This document shows positions 33,262 to 45,554 of a stretch of DNA of 64,000 nt, piece after piece. A program made the translations under genes and the position numbers. The stretch is from Pagrus major (taxonomy: Eukaryota; Chordata; Actinopteri; Spariformes; Sparidae): the NCBI RefSeq assembly GCF_040436345.1, contig NC_133221.1, forward strand, positions 4,354,118 through 4,418,117, in the 5' to 3' direction. Position 1 is the first letter of the stretch, and each line of letters opens with the position of its first letter. The notes beneath the pieces were generated by a model. The model saw only the letters and a program-made list of their open reading frames with translations. It had not been told where the DNA came from and did no database searches.

Positions 33262-34570
33262 AAAATAAGTGCTGTTGGAAAACGCAACATGCACCATCAG
33301 TACAGTGGCCCTGAAACTGCCCCCAAAAAGTTTTCCTGCCAGTGCTTTCTTTGTGGTGACCATATTGATCACAGTATATAATAAAGTATTCAAAAAAAAA
33401 ACACAATATCAAAGACTAATCAAATGCCATCTGTCTGTCATTTCATGTTATGGTTGACTTTCATTTTTATGCGTTTTCTTTGGTGATGTTTGAAATGTGT
33501 AAAACCCAGTGTACACCTGTCTGTTTATTTGACAGGTCTGATGTAATGTTAAAGCGTTTCTTTTTACTCGATACCTTCAAACTACATTTGGTGGATATTC
33601 AGCTTCAGATTGTTGTTTATAATCCATCCACAAGCCATGATTCATCAAAAATGTTTGCACGTGTTCCTCAGTTCTGTAAATCATACACTGCAAGCAGGTT
33701 TTCAAGATACCTCCACTACAAGGTCATAAGCATGAAGTATAATACTGTTTAATTAATTTGAATTAATGAAGAATTTGTGTTTGAGCAAATAGCGGCAGAG
33801 GTGCCATTTGTTGGCAAAAGAATCGGGTATCATCTGTACATTTAATTCAAAGTTTATGGTTTTGATTGTATAGTATTACTGCTCTTTACCTGCTTTCTTT
33901 TATCAGTTTCTAATCCAAAACTCATTTTAGGCAGTTCACAGTAATGCAGTACAACAAAGCAGCCATACAATTGTAAAATATTTTTGTTCCCATGATTATA
34001 TGGAAGATACGCTGTCAGAGTACAGCTCTTTGCTCAGGCAGCAGAGGTTTTATTAGTTATTCAACTCTTGGTTGTAACAGGGAAACAGTAAATGCACTGA
34101 ATATTTATCTCAGTAGGTTTGCCTACAATGCAAATGATGACAAAGTGTTACATGTATAATGCTTAGACTATTAGAACAGATGTCCGATATATCATTGCCA
34201 TTTCAAAAAAAGAGAAAAAAAAGAATAATGTTTTATTTGATCTGGACAAATCTTCCAATTTAAGTATTAACTTTATGCTGTGAGAAAGTCATACAAAAGG
34301 ACGCCCATTTCAAAACAAAACCCACATGTGAGGAAAAATGGAAGACGCTCATGCAACCTAACAATGCAAAATCACAAAGCTACAGCAAGTTTCATGTTTT
34401 TCACGTCTCGGTGGTTTTAGTGACACTCAGGTCTGGAAATGAAACGTTATGGGATTTTTTTTTTTTCTTTTTCGTTTTCAGTTACAAGGTTATATGTGAA
34501 CACTGTTCTTTTTGATATTATGTGGTTGCTTTATTCTCAATTAAAGTCAATAAATATTTTAAGAAAACGC
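32142..34570 (+). other. ccnt1: Long 3' untranslated region of ccnt1
   Basis: AT-rich DNA without protein-like frames. A strong AATAAA lies at 34,549-34,554, about 90 bases before the first promoter element of kansl2. Another AATAAA stands near 33,380. Use of the distal site would give an untranslated region of about 2.4 kb. A hairpin with an AT-repeat stem lies at 33,215-33,274. Confidence 0.6.
33215..33274 (+). repeat. AT repeat framed by 10-bp inverted arms
   Basis: CAGCACTTAT (33,215-33,224) is complementary to ATAAGTGCTG (33,265-33,274), and the intervening AT run can extend the stem. In ccnt1 RNA this would fold as one long hairpin. Confidence 0.7.
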
Positions 34571-34641
34571 TCGCTGTGCTGCTTGTTTTGATGCAACTTC
34601 AATGCTGCAGGATTGAGGGTGTTGAAGGAAATTGCAGGTTT

Positions 34642-34814
34642 GATTGGCACCTCGATGGGCCAATGAAATGCCTTGTAGCGCTTAGCCAATCAGAGCAGCT
34701 GCCTGGGGGCGGGGCTCTGCCTATCTGCAGTGGCTGTGGCAGTTAACGGGGAATGCAGGAAAACCGACGTAGTGCGCCTGCGGAGCCGGACTGGGTCGGA
34801 CGACGGACGGGAAG
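34642..34814 (+). promoter_or_regulatory. kansl2: kansl2 promoter and non-coding exon 1
   Basis: An inverted CCAAT (ATTGG near 34,642), two direct CCAAT boxes (34,660 and 34,686) and a GC box GGGGGCGGGGC (34,705-34,715) stand in a row. This is a classic NF-Y/Sp1 housekeeping promoter without TATA. A non-coding exon probably begins near 34,740 and ends at 34,814 with donor GTAAGC. Confidence 0.7.
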
Positions 34815-36004
34815 GTAAGCGGTTTCAAACAAAAGACGAGGATGTGTTCGTTTTCTGGCACCGAGGCACTTCGACGATACCGAGAAAGACGACTGTATGT
34901 GGCCGTCGGTCGGCAAAACTCGCTTCCTAGCCGCAAAATTGTGGAAAGCAGCGGTTGGTTAGCATCGAAGGCTAACTAACAAAGATGGCGACTCCGTAAC
35001 TGAAAGAATGACGCAGTAGAGAGAGGCGGGCTAAAGATCGGTGTGGCGCCTGGTTAGATTTATTCAAGACGGAGAAATTCACTTGTTCTACATTTTTACA
35101 TGTAATATAACAACATTTTATCCTGAACGTTAGCACGGCTTTAACCGCATGTATATGTATAACTGGTGGTTTATGTTCATAATGTATATTAACTTGTAAC
35201 AAAGTTGATCAGTGTCCAATCTGACATTAGCAGTATTTGACAACTTTCATTCATGTGGGATAGTTTGTTTGTTTGAAACACGGTGTTATCGATGTAGATT
35301 AACATAGTTGTGTTTGCATCCTGTGTGTTTTTTAAAATCAAGAACTTTTCTACCTATATATTTCTGACCTTTGGACCCAGTTTATGGCTTAATAAGCCAC
35401 GCGGATCTCTGAAATGTGGGCATGTATAATCCTGTCTGAAATCATCCTTTTTGTTTTGTTTGCAAAATGTAGTTTATGTTCCTCCATATTCCACTACTCG
35501 ATCATTTATTCTGTCTATAAAATGACTAAAAAGTGCCAAAGTGTTCCCTGTGTTAGTTTCAGGGGTCTTGTTCTGCAAAATAACAAAGACTTTCAGTTTA
35601 ATGTCACAAATAAAAATTCAGATATATCACAGAATAAACTAGTTTTGAGTGGTGTATTGTCAGTGCCAAAGATTAGACAATAACTCCTCACGTTCAAGAA
35701 GCATAATCATGGGACTGTCTGTGCCAATTTCTGTAAATTGATACAAGATGTCGGTTTTATTTCTTTTGTTTGATCTGACCTATGTTACACATCCAAAGAT
35801 ACTCACTTTACTGCCATACATTGCAGAGAAAAACAGAAAACCCTCACATTCGAGAAGCTGTAAAAGCAGCGTTTGCTTTTTTTTTTTTCTCTCACAAGAA
35901 ATCAAATTATTAACCAATTATCAGAATGGATGATTAGACTATTGTTCTGTCAGTCCGCTAATCAGTTATCAGACTAATTGTTTCAGCGCTAATTATTCTT
36001 GCAG
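34815..36004 (+). other. kansl2: kansl2 intron 1 with a teleost repeat at its 3' end
   Basis: From about 35,720 to 35,985 the text resembles a decayed copy of the common teleost repeat typified by GTCTATAAAATGTC...TTAACCAATTATCAG. The copy ends about 20 bases before the splice acceptor, so repeat DNA supplies much of the branch-point region of the first coding exon. Confidence 0.5.
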
Positions 36005-36007
36005 ACG

Positions 36008-39000
36008 ATGAACAGGATACGAATCCACGTTTTGCCTTCGAGTCGGAACCGGGTGGCCCAGACACCCCGTCCTCAGGAGCCCCAGGCATGCGCCTTCACC
36101 CAGCGACCGTGCTCTCAGCCCCGTCTGGAAGGCCTGGAGTTTTGCATCAAACACATTTTGGAGGACAAGAACGCCCCATACAAGCAGTGCAGCTATGTCT
36201 CGGCTAAGAACGGCAAGCGCTGCCCCAACGCTTCACCGAAGGTCGAGAGGAAAGATGGGTGAGTTGGAAGTTAAAAATTTGACCTCAGCTTTATTTATTT
36301 CTCGGTGTGAATGTTAATTTCCAGATGGACAGGAGACACCCATCAGTAAACCTCTAGTAACAAACCCTACCAGCGTTCTGATATCACTTCTCCAATGATT
36401 GTTTGTTTTTTAGAGTAACGTTCTGTGCAGAGCATGCTCGCAGGAATGCCATGGCTCTCCGAGCTCAGATGAGGAAGCCGCTTTCTGGTCCGTCCCCTGA
36501 GGTACTATTGTCTCAGCTAAGTGGATACAACCGTGCAGAGACACACGGCGTCGAAGGAGGCCGCTCTGAAGCTAACCGTATTCTAGGTAAGTGTTCTTCA
36601 GGCTGAAATATATGCCTCATTATTGCAGTTAATCTCATGTACAGTGACTTGTATATAATGGGAGAGGTTGAATGATGGGGGAAAATTTTCTTGCAGTGAA
36701 TTTAAACAAGTTTGTACATTATTGTAATGTTTAATTACACCCCCTCACGACAGATGAGGACAGTCTCAGTGAAGAGGAGCAGGGTCCCTTGGTATTAGAC
36801 CAGACGTGGAGAGGAGACCCTGACAGTGATGCAGACAGCATTGACAGTGATCACGAGGATCCACTGAAGTAGGTTGAATTAGCTTACCATCTCTTGCTTT
36901 TTATTTTAAACTTGCATTGCTGCGTTATTAAGGATCCTGCTGATTTTCTTGCAAGGCTTTTCCTACTCAGTTTCTGATCGACTTGCATCTATCGTTTTCG
37001 GTTCATAAAATCCTTTACGGCTTTGTCGTTCTGGTTCTCTGTGCTAAATACTTCCATGAAGTTCTTGGACATGTAAAGGCGAGAAGAGCAGTGAAGTTCA
37101 AACTGATAAGCACGTTCTTCCCGTCCAAAAACTGCCTAAAGATGTCGGAATTTTTGTCCGCTGGACATAAAAAGGGAGAGAGTTCGGTGAGGCAAATGCC
37201 CATTGCAGAGTCCCTGTTCTCGGCTGACCTCCCATGTCTACACACCCCTCAGTGCCCTGGACAACTGGAGGGAGGGAGGTCAGTGGGCCACAATGAACTT
37301 ACTGTTTAATCACACACACAAATGAGACAAGAATTCGCAATCTAGCGTGCCGTTTTCCTAGCTGTATGTTCAGTGGTTTTCTGGTGTGAATGGGTTGTAT
37401 GTGTTTTTCTAGCAGTTCATTTGTAAGCTTCACACAGAGCTGCACAGTTTGAGTCCAACGTAGAGAACAAAACCAATTGTAGACAGAGTAGGGCAAGTCT
37501 TGTGAGAAAACCAGTGGCAGCCATGATAACGACACATTGTTACGTTATTAGAGTGATGCTACTCAGAAATTCATCAGTAATTGTCATGTCCCAGTTCAAA
37601 CTACAAACTTATCCTCAGCGGGTTTTGGGTTTGTAGTGTGTTCACACAGGAAAATCAAAAGTCAGAATGCAAACCACTTGGTTTTTGAGTGTGTTGCTGA
37701 TGTTCAGCATTGTCCAATAATGTGATGCACAAAGTGAAGCAGATGATCTACTCGGCTGCAAAAAGAGAAACAAAAATCTCTGAAGTTTAACATGCAGTGA
37801 CTTTCTAAATCTATGTTGATTTCTTGCATAGCTGTAACATGGCTCCTTTCCAGTGAGTGTATTTATTAGTTTGTTTTTTCTTTTTGCAGACATGCTGGAG
37901 TGTACACAGCAGAGGAGGTGGCGCTCATCACTCGAGAAAAACTCATTAGACTTCAGTCGCTCTACATCGACCAGTTCAAACGCCTGCAGCACCTGCTGAA
38001 GGAGAAAAAGCGCCGATACCTTCACAACCGCAAAATGGAGCATGAAACTCTTGGTAAATATATGACCATTTAGTTACTAACTAAACGTTTCTGCTTTGTT
38101 TACTTAGTAATAAATTGTTTCATGTCCACAAGGCTTCACAGCCCTCAGCAATATTGGTGTTTGTTTATGTTGATGTCAGGGAGCAGCCTGCTGACAGGAC
38201 CTGAAGGTCTGTCCATGAAGGAGAGGGAGAACCTGAAGAAGCTCAAAGCTCTGCGCCGATATCGTCGTCGGTACGGTGTGGAAGCCCTGCTGCACCGGCA
38301 GCTCAGGGAGAGGAGGCAAGCTGTGACCGAAGGAGCTCCTCAGGTGAGACCCTATCACAGTAGAGAGTAGCAAAACTAAAGGATCAGTTCACCAAAAAAC
38401 AAAAACTGTTTTATTTGCTCCCAGTGGTGTCGAGACATGGTAGATGGAGATGATGGAGATACCATTTGTGCATGTGGATTTAAACTCTAGGGCACTTTGT
38501 CTTCCCAGAAACAACGTCACGTCTACAGTTTTCCAGCTTGAACAGTTTTCACTGGAGCAGAATTGCTAATGAAAAAACACAATCGTCCCCAATGAAAACT
38601 GTAACGGCACAGGGGCCACAGTTTGCCTACCACTGCTCTATGTAATATATTCTGTGAGACACTGTTTCTGCAACTAGATGATAGTAGATATAGATATTTA
38701 GGTTTTTCTTCTGAGGTTTTTCTTTTTTCAACGCTGTGAGTACCACAGACAAAATACCGGTCTCTTCCATTGTACTGCGGTGAAGGCTGAAATCTCAAAA
38801 CCTATTTTTATATCTAGAAACTACTAGATGTGAGATTTCTCAAAGATTCATGCCATAAAATCCAATGTGGTAGAGCACAGAGCCAAAACGTAAAGGATGA
38901 GAAGAGAAAACATGATTCATGTCATACATATGTGAGCCTTTATCCATGAAATGTTGCAGGCCAGTTGTGTCCTCAAGTATGTGGATTATTACAGTGAAAG

Positions 39001-42000
39001 AAGGATAAGACTTATTTTTGGTTTTGAGTTTATTCTCCACATATTTGAGTGCTGCAGAAATCCCATCACATGAAACGCATCTGGAAGACAAGAAAGCTTT
39101 TTTTAATTTTTTTTTAGGCTTTTTTGTTTGATAAGTTGATAGTGTCCAGGGATGATTATCTTCTTTATGGATGATTGTACTTTTAAAGGAATTAATGTTG
39201 TGTTTATCTTTCATTTTTTTGTAGCCACACACAAGAACAGCGTTAGAGAAGTGCATCTCCTTTGTGGAGGGAACCCGATGTACCAACCCCTGCCTGCCTA
39301 TGACCCGGCACTGTGTCTCACGTATCCTCAGTTATGTTTTCAGCATGGGTTTGACCACAATAGTATGACCTGTTTAGAAATCACAGATGTGTTTTTGTGT
39401 ATATATTTGGAAAGAAATTCTTGGGTCATCCAAACACTCCTTCATCTTTCTCGTTTGAGTCATCTTCACCATGGCCCTGATCAAGACCAGCAGCTTGCAG
39501 TAGCTGCTGGTTTCAAAGGGAGCCTATAGAAACTCCTTCCTGTGGTCTGTTGATTTCTCCCAGAGTAACACAGGAGCTAATCTGTTCAGTTGGAAGGAAC
39601 AAAATCCTTTCCCAACATGCATTCATTCCAACTATTCAGCCATAATCTAATTTTTCAGTGAAGTGTGATGTTTATCAACAGGATTAACACTGAGGTTTTC
39701 TGTGTCTGCAACAAAATAGTCTTATTGCAAGCTTTGTGTTCTGTGTTGCATTTCTCACAAATGCTGCAAAGTATTAGTGCTCAGTCAAAATCTCTAACCA
39801 GTTTTACAAAACCACCCGGGCATGTCATTAATACAGTCAACATAAAGCTGCTTTAAGGCTTGAGAAATACTTATAGCAAGATTATTTTCAATGATTGTAG
39901 TACTTGCAATAATTCTCATTAATGCAGCTTATGAGGTTTAAGTTTACCATTAATCGTTCATTTAGATTTGAAGATGAGTGCAGATTTCTTCATCCATCTT
40001 ATTCTTGTGCTCGTTGTTTTGTGTTTGTGTGTGGACATCATGTGCTGTTGTCCTTGACAACCAGACCCTCAGACATCTACCAGGACAGCAATCAGGTGCT
40101 TTTCAAAATGTGTCCAGGCATGAAAGATGTCCCATGTGACCGTACCGTGCACATGGGTCAGTCTGACGATCCGCGCTGCCCGCTTCACCTCACCCTGCCT
40201 CCCCCCATGTACCAGCCTGAGCAGGAGCCTCCACCACAGGAGCAGCTCACCGCTGCGAGCAGAGACATGTATCTGAGTGCAGCAGAGCTTCAGCCCACAG
40301 AGAGCCTTCCCCTAGAGTTCAGTGATGTACGTAGAGATGATGCCCCCCTAACACTCTCCTCTAATGTGTATATGCATTGTAACAAAAATGTCATGTTCAA
40401 CACTTATTAGACGTTTAGTTGGTGGTGTTTTTTCCTGTGCAGGTAATTGTTTTTTTCTGTTGGGTCGGCAGGAAAAAATCAGCGAACCAAAATGCATTAG
40501 AGCCGTGTAAGAACAGTCACTCTGCTGCTTAGATATGTCTGGGGCAGGAGTGAGAAAATAATGAAAAGAGAACGGTCCTGAAGGTGCTCCAAGCTTCTCA
40601 AATACCAATGAAGATGAGCTGACAATATGACTTTTCTTCTTTCTTTTTTTTTTAATCAACTCTCAAGTTCTCAATTTGTTACGTTTACTTAACTATGAAA
40701 AAAGTCACATTGACATTAAAAATCCTTTTATCTAGAGAGTTCTGGCTGTGAAAGCCGGCAGCACAGTTGCACTGTTGGAGACATAAAGCGAATATAACAA
40801 AGCGAAGACAAATAATAAATTGCTGAGTCATAAAATATCAAAACATTCATCAGCATTTAAAACCCACACAGTCGGATGTCTTTCTCCCCAAGTTGTTAAG
40901 AATCACATTAAATGCATCTAGTGAGACCCGCTCCTGAACATTCAGGTAATTTTGTAAATAACTCCAAGCAAAGGAGCAGCATCCTAAAAAGCTTGTTTGG
41001 ATGATGCTGCATTCATGTGCTCCTCGGATGGTCCCACTTCCCAAGTTCGGAAGTCATTATCCCGACTTCGGTGTGATCACGTGTGTCAAGTCAGAATGTG
41101 AGAGCAACATCGACGAAATCACCCAGAGCTTTTTAAACAACCCATTGACAGCTGTTTTTGAGTATTTGAGTGACAAGGAAGAGCAAAGTAAATGGATCAT
41201 GTAAGCCATGAAATGTATTTCACAGATATGCATATTACTATCAACCCAATGTTTGCTTTCATCCGCAATGTTTCAGCGTCAAATGACATCAACTCGTGTA
41301 CAACAATTTTCTCTGACTTTCAGAGCTGTTGTTCTGACTTAAGGGGGCGTTGGGAGTGAAAATGTAAGTAAGATGGAAGCATACCAATAATGGCCTTGTC
41401 AATAAGAATATGCCAATGGTTATCTTTAGTGCCATTGGGTCAGCCATTAAGAATCTATGGAAGAAGGGCGCTCATTTCCTTTTTCATTATCCATATGAGC
41501 CAGAAGTATTTAAAGCCAGCGAGTCTCGTCTAAATAGGCTAATTGCCTATTACACCATCTTTTTTCTCCCATAAATACTGTGTACCCAGGTGAAAGGTCA
41601 GGAAGGCGTGAAAGAATAGGATCACGTTTCCACCACAACAGAGCCGCTCCAAGAAAGCGAATCAGTCCGGTTCAACCCAACTAAAAAACAGTGGTTATTC
41701 TGGTGCAGACTCAACAAACCAGACTGTGACTGCTTGAAAAGAAGGATTCAGGTTCAGTGTCATGTTTTGTGTGATAGTGGGTATGAAATTAAAAGCTAAA
41801 GTAGTTTTAAATTAATCTGGTGATTGTGAATTGACAAGAGTGATTTATATATTTGTGAAGTATCCTTCAGTACGAGACTGCAGCACCGATAATGCAGAAT
41901 GACAGTCACAGAAACAGTCCTATCCTGAAGCTGCTGTCAGTCAATGTAACTTCATGATCCCAGCTCTTTTTTTGTTTGTACATAGCTGGTGCAAACACAA

Positions 42001-44173
42001 ACATAAAGGCAAAAATATATCATTTTCCAACTTGATCCGGACAGAATTAACCGAACTACAGGTGTGAAAGCATCTTTAGAAGAAGCAAAGGGAAAGTGAT
42101 TTGTGGTTTCGATATTTAAGACAAGTGCGACTATTTGCAACTCTTAGAGCTGTTGAGGTGCTGCTACTGTGAGATTTGGTTGCAAGGCTGCTTTCCAGAA
42201 ATGCTTTTACAGAACTTTACAGCTCACCATTTGCTGTTCAGTACTGTTTAATGATCTATGAAAAGAACAAACACTTAAATGGACAAAAACATGGACGCAG
42301 CATGAGCACGATCCAAAGCTTGAGCTGCGTTGACCTCCTCAAAAACATTAATTATCCCAAACCACGTCATGCCTCCTGGTGGCCGGGGATGTAAACATAG
42401 AGTAAAAAACATGAATATATCCATACATATAATTCAAGATGGCTCCTGTGAGGTCTATGTTAAGATCTGGATTTCACAAATGTCCCCTGTTAAACAGGAC
42501 CTGGATGTGGAAGGGGATGGCATGCAGGGTCCTCCGTCCCCCCTGCAGTTTGACACGGCCCTGGCCCTGGAGGACCAGACCATCAGAGCCATCGCCGAGG
42601 CCCCGATGGACATCCTGACCGGAGAAGACCCAGACCAGGTCGACCTGGACGCCTCAGGACAGGAACTCTCAGAGAGAGATGTGGATGCCATCATGGACGA
42701 CCAGGTTAATTCTCATTTAGGAGCTTTGTCGTCTTGAATATCTTGAAACCTTCTTTTGCCCGAACATGGCAACACAAAAACACTCCTACAGTTTAATGAC
42801 GTCACACTGCAAGATGGGTCAAATAGGAACGTAGTCACAATCTGTGTCTGTGTGATTTCAACTTGAAGACATGTCAGATTGTGTGATTGACTGGCTTGGT
42901 GTAATACTATGATGTAAATTGGGGGAAAAAAACATGCAACTTAAAGCATAAATCTCTAAACAATCCTCATATGCTCATATTTACATTGAAACGGATGTTC
43001 TTGTTGCAATAGTTCCTCCTGTCCATGCTCGACATTCAGAGATCCTTTCCTGACACACTCGGTGTAAATGACTCCCTGTTTGTGTAACTTTCCCTCCACT
43101 AGAGTTCAGTAAGGAAACACAAAGAGGCACTTGTATATTAAAGTGACAGCCTGTCTGGAAGATGTCAACTTGATGTGATGAACACAAGACTGCTGACGAG
43201 ATTAATGCCAGATAAACTTTGGAATATATTTTTTGCTCATGATTGATGACTGTGGTTATTTTCTTCCATCTTACATCAGAAGAATGATAGGAAGGGATCT
43301 CCTCATGGCCTGTATGAACATGAGGAATGATTAAAGCTCAAGTTACCTGAATGTTCATATGGCACCTGACTGTTGTATTAAAGGGGCACTATGTAGTTTT
43401 GAGAAGAGAATAAATTCAAACCCAGCATTTTAATATTTACAATATTAATGATATAATATTTTTCCACAACTGAATAAACAAGCTGTTCTCAGAGGAAAAT
43501 AAGATCCCCAGAACACTGTTGGAAGCTAGAAAGGTGGCAGGGTCCGCCAAAAATATAAACATAATCAAACAGTATGAAACTGCGTTGTCCTTTAAGGTCA
43601 GCTTGTTTATTCAAAACAAAGAGTTTGTTTATTTAGTTTGTTTAGGCAGAAAAAAGATCAGTCAATGAGATCTTTCTCTTACTCCCGAAAACTACATAGT
43701 GCACCATTAAAGTTCCCATGAAGTCAAAATAGATGTTTTAAATCACATAACTGTTGCTCTATATCTCACCTACATGCCAGTTTCAGGCCCAGCACAGGAA
43801 AAAAATGCCATTTTCTATGTATTAATGGTATTTTAGAGTTTGTAACTTCCTGGAAAACAATAAATATTGATGACTCATCCTGCACTTTGGGGCGTATGAT
43901 AATTTCATCGTGTTTCTGAGACCGGGCCTCGCCGATTACTGTACAAAAACACAACTTCAGAACTTTTATTCACTGATTTGGGTGAAGCTGGATCATATTT
44001 TACGGAGGATACGACTCCAGCCGCTCTGCCTTCAGCATCTCAACCCAAAAAACAACCAGATCTTCTCCTGTTTAACTTCCTGTTCTTTCACCCAGGTGGT
44101 GTCGGAGGTTGTAGGAGGTGAAGAAGACACCACTGATAATTCCCTCCAAGATGTGGACACCGCGCCGAGATGA
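36008..44173 (+). CDS. kansl2: KAT8 regulatory NSL complex subunit 2 (500 aa)
   Basis: Coding exons are 36008-36258, 36414-36586, 36754-36868, 37890-38053, 38180-38343, 39225-39321, 40073-40326, 42498-42704 and 44096-44173, 1503 nt with consistent phases. KANSL2 is a scaffold subunit of the nuclear NSL complex, in which MOF (KAT8) acetylates histone H4. The start [10 protein letters not shown] matches the human N terminus. Two zf-C3Hc3H modules are visible: residues about 28-91 ([26 protein letters not shown]) and about 299-365 (EKCISF, TRCTNP, RHCVSH, RCPLH). Between them are a conserved acidic segment ([18 protein letters not shown]) and a long basic helix ([20 protein letters not shown]). 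The C-terminal third is shorter and less conserved than in human (492 aa). Order after ccnt1 agrees with human 12q13. Confidence 0.95.
43378..43710. mobile_element. MITE with TTAA ends (copy 2, in kansl2 last intron)
   Basis: TTAA-AGGGGCACTATGTAGTTTT at the left faces AAAACTACATAGTGCACCA-TTAA at the right. These are good terminal inverted repeats with TTAA on both sides. The inside is related in reverse orientation to 7492-7755. It is non-coding. Confidence 0.8.
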
Positions 44174-44640
44174 ACAACCCTGGGTTTTTTCATTTTCAAC
44201 TAAAGACTGACGCAGAGTGGACTTTACACTGGAGGTTTCACCTTCAGAAGAAGCACCTCTACTGAAAATGTCCAATAGACTCTTAGACTACACGTTCACT
44301 GATTGTTCTTCTGTTTGTCATGCGGGTGTATTTATTTTTGTCCGGCCATAAAAAAATTATACCCGGTCAGTTCCTCAACGGTTTGTCTGTCAAAATAATA
44401 AAATGGACACTCGTTTCTCACCCACGAATAAACTATTTTCTGATACTTTTGTTGAACTCTTCTAAACGACATCCAGATTTATATCCAGTGCAGGAGTATT
44501 TAAAGCGCGCAGGGAATATTTTAAGGCACAGAAAACCACTATATAGAAGCAGCTTTTTTTTTTTTTAAGTATATGGTGAAGTTATGTTTGGCAGCATGGG
44601 ACAGCCTCTGAAGAAAAAAAAAAAAAAAAAATTGGGGCGG
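44174..44640 (+). other. kansl2: kansl2 3' untranslated region and spacer
   Basis: AATAAA signals at 44,397 and 44,427 probably end the kansl2 transcript near 44,450. A T run and an A run follow near 44,555-44,630. No separate gene. Confidence 0.6.
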
Positions 44641-45060
44641 GTAATGCAATTTCATGCAATGACATCACTTTTCCTCAACCCAAAACACTAAACGCCGAGT
44701 CTGCTGCTGCTGCTGCTGCCGCTGCAGGGAGAGGACGACACCGCTACAAAATGAGCACCAGCTAAACGTTTATAAAGAAAACCAGCGTTCATCTGCGTTT
44801 CTTCTCATCATGGCGAGGCAGCGTCGACAGTTTACAACCAAATGAGGTGAGTTTAAAAAACGGGGGGTGGAGGGGGAAATGTCGTTTCACGTTAGCTTGG
44901 TCGAGAGAGAGGGTATTTTTTTTGCTGTGAATACCGACACAGAGGCTTTGGCGTGTCTCATTGATTAAAACATCACCGGCGCGCGGAGCTGGAAAACGGC
45001 GCTAGCTTGTTTCAGAGCGTCCGAAACGTTGAAACGCGAAAACGCCGCCAACGGTTGTTT
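44641..45060 (+). promoter_or_regulatory. GC-rich start of an unidentified downstream gene, with probable exon 1
   Basis: A CpG-rich segment follows the kansl2 end. It contains a CTG/CCG run (44,701-44,725) and ends a probable exon at 44,846 with a perfect donor GTGAGT. Inside the exon are two tiny upstream ORFs: 44,751-44,765 (MSTS) and 44,810-44,845 (MARQRRQFTTK), the second stopping one base before the donor. This looks like the 5' leader of a gene whose coding exons are beyond the window. I cannot name it. Direction rests on the donor alone. Confidence 0.5.
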
Positions 45061-45550
45061 TTTTTGTTGTTTTTTTTCTTCCATGTTTGCGTGAAGAAGG
45101 GCGTAACATCGTTAACCCCGTCGGAGGGGACTCGTCTCGGTGCAGGCAGGGTCTATTTAAGGGCCTGTCCCATGTAAAGAAAAGACATTTTTCTGAGATA
45201 TGTCTTTTTTTGTGTCTTTTTTAGCCCCTTTAACGGTTTTTTCGTAACGTGCTAGCTTAAACAGCCCTGTCGCAGTTTCTTAGCCTCGTTTTTTTTTTTT
45301 TTTTTTGAGGGGTCGAAACCTGAAACAGGAACATGGAAAGGGAGCTGTCATCAGAGTCCTGTGAGTGTAATCACGGTACATTTGTTTTATTTGTCACCTC
45401 GCACTCATTCAGAGGGAAGAAACATGTTTGATTAGTCATTTAGTGTCTTTAGTCTGCAATCAAGGCTAAAAGCAGCCTCACACTGGTGTTGGTGAATGAG
45501 TTGTGTTGTGAGTGTGTCTGCTGCAGAGGATAAACCAGCCTGTATATGTA
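45061..45550 (+). other. Start of a long intron of the unidentified gene
   Basis: T-rich stretches and no repeat or gene that I can name. It ends at the repeat cluster beginning near 45,555. Confidence 0.3.
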
Positions 45551-45554
45551 TAAC

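Noticed and set aside
36587-42497. H/ACA snoRNAs in kansl2 introns
   Set aside because: As I recall, the human gene hosts such RNAs, but I found no convincing hinge box plus ACA with paired arms. A covariance-model search would decide.
44320-44568. 82-aa ORF after kansl2
   Set aside because: It lies across the kansl2 poly(A) signals and ends in a homopolymer run.
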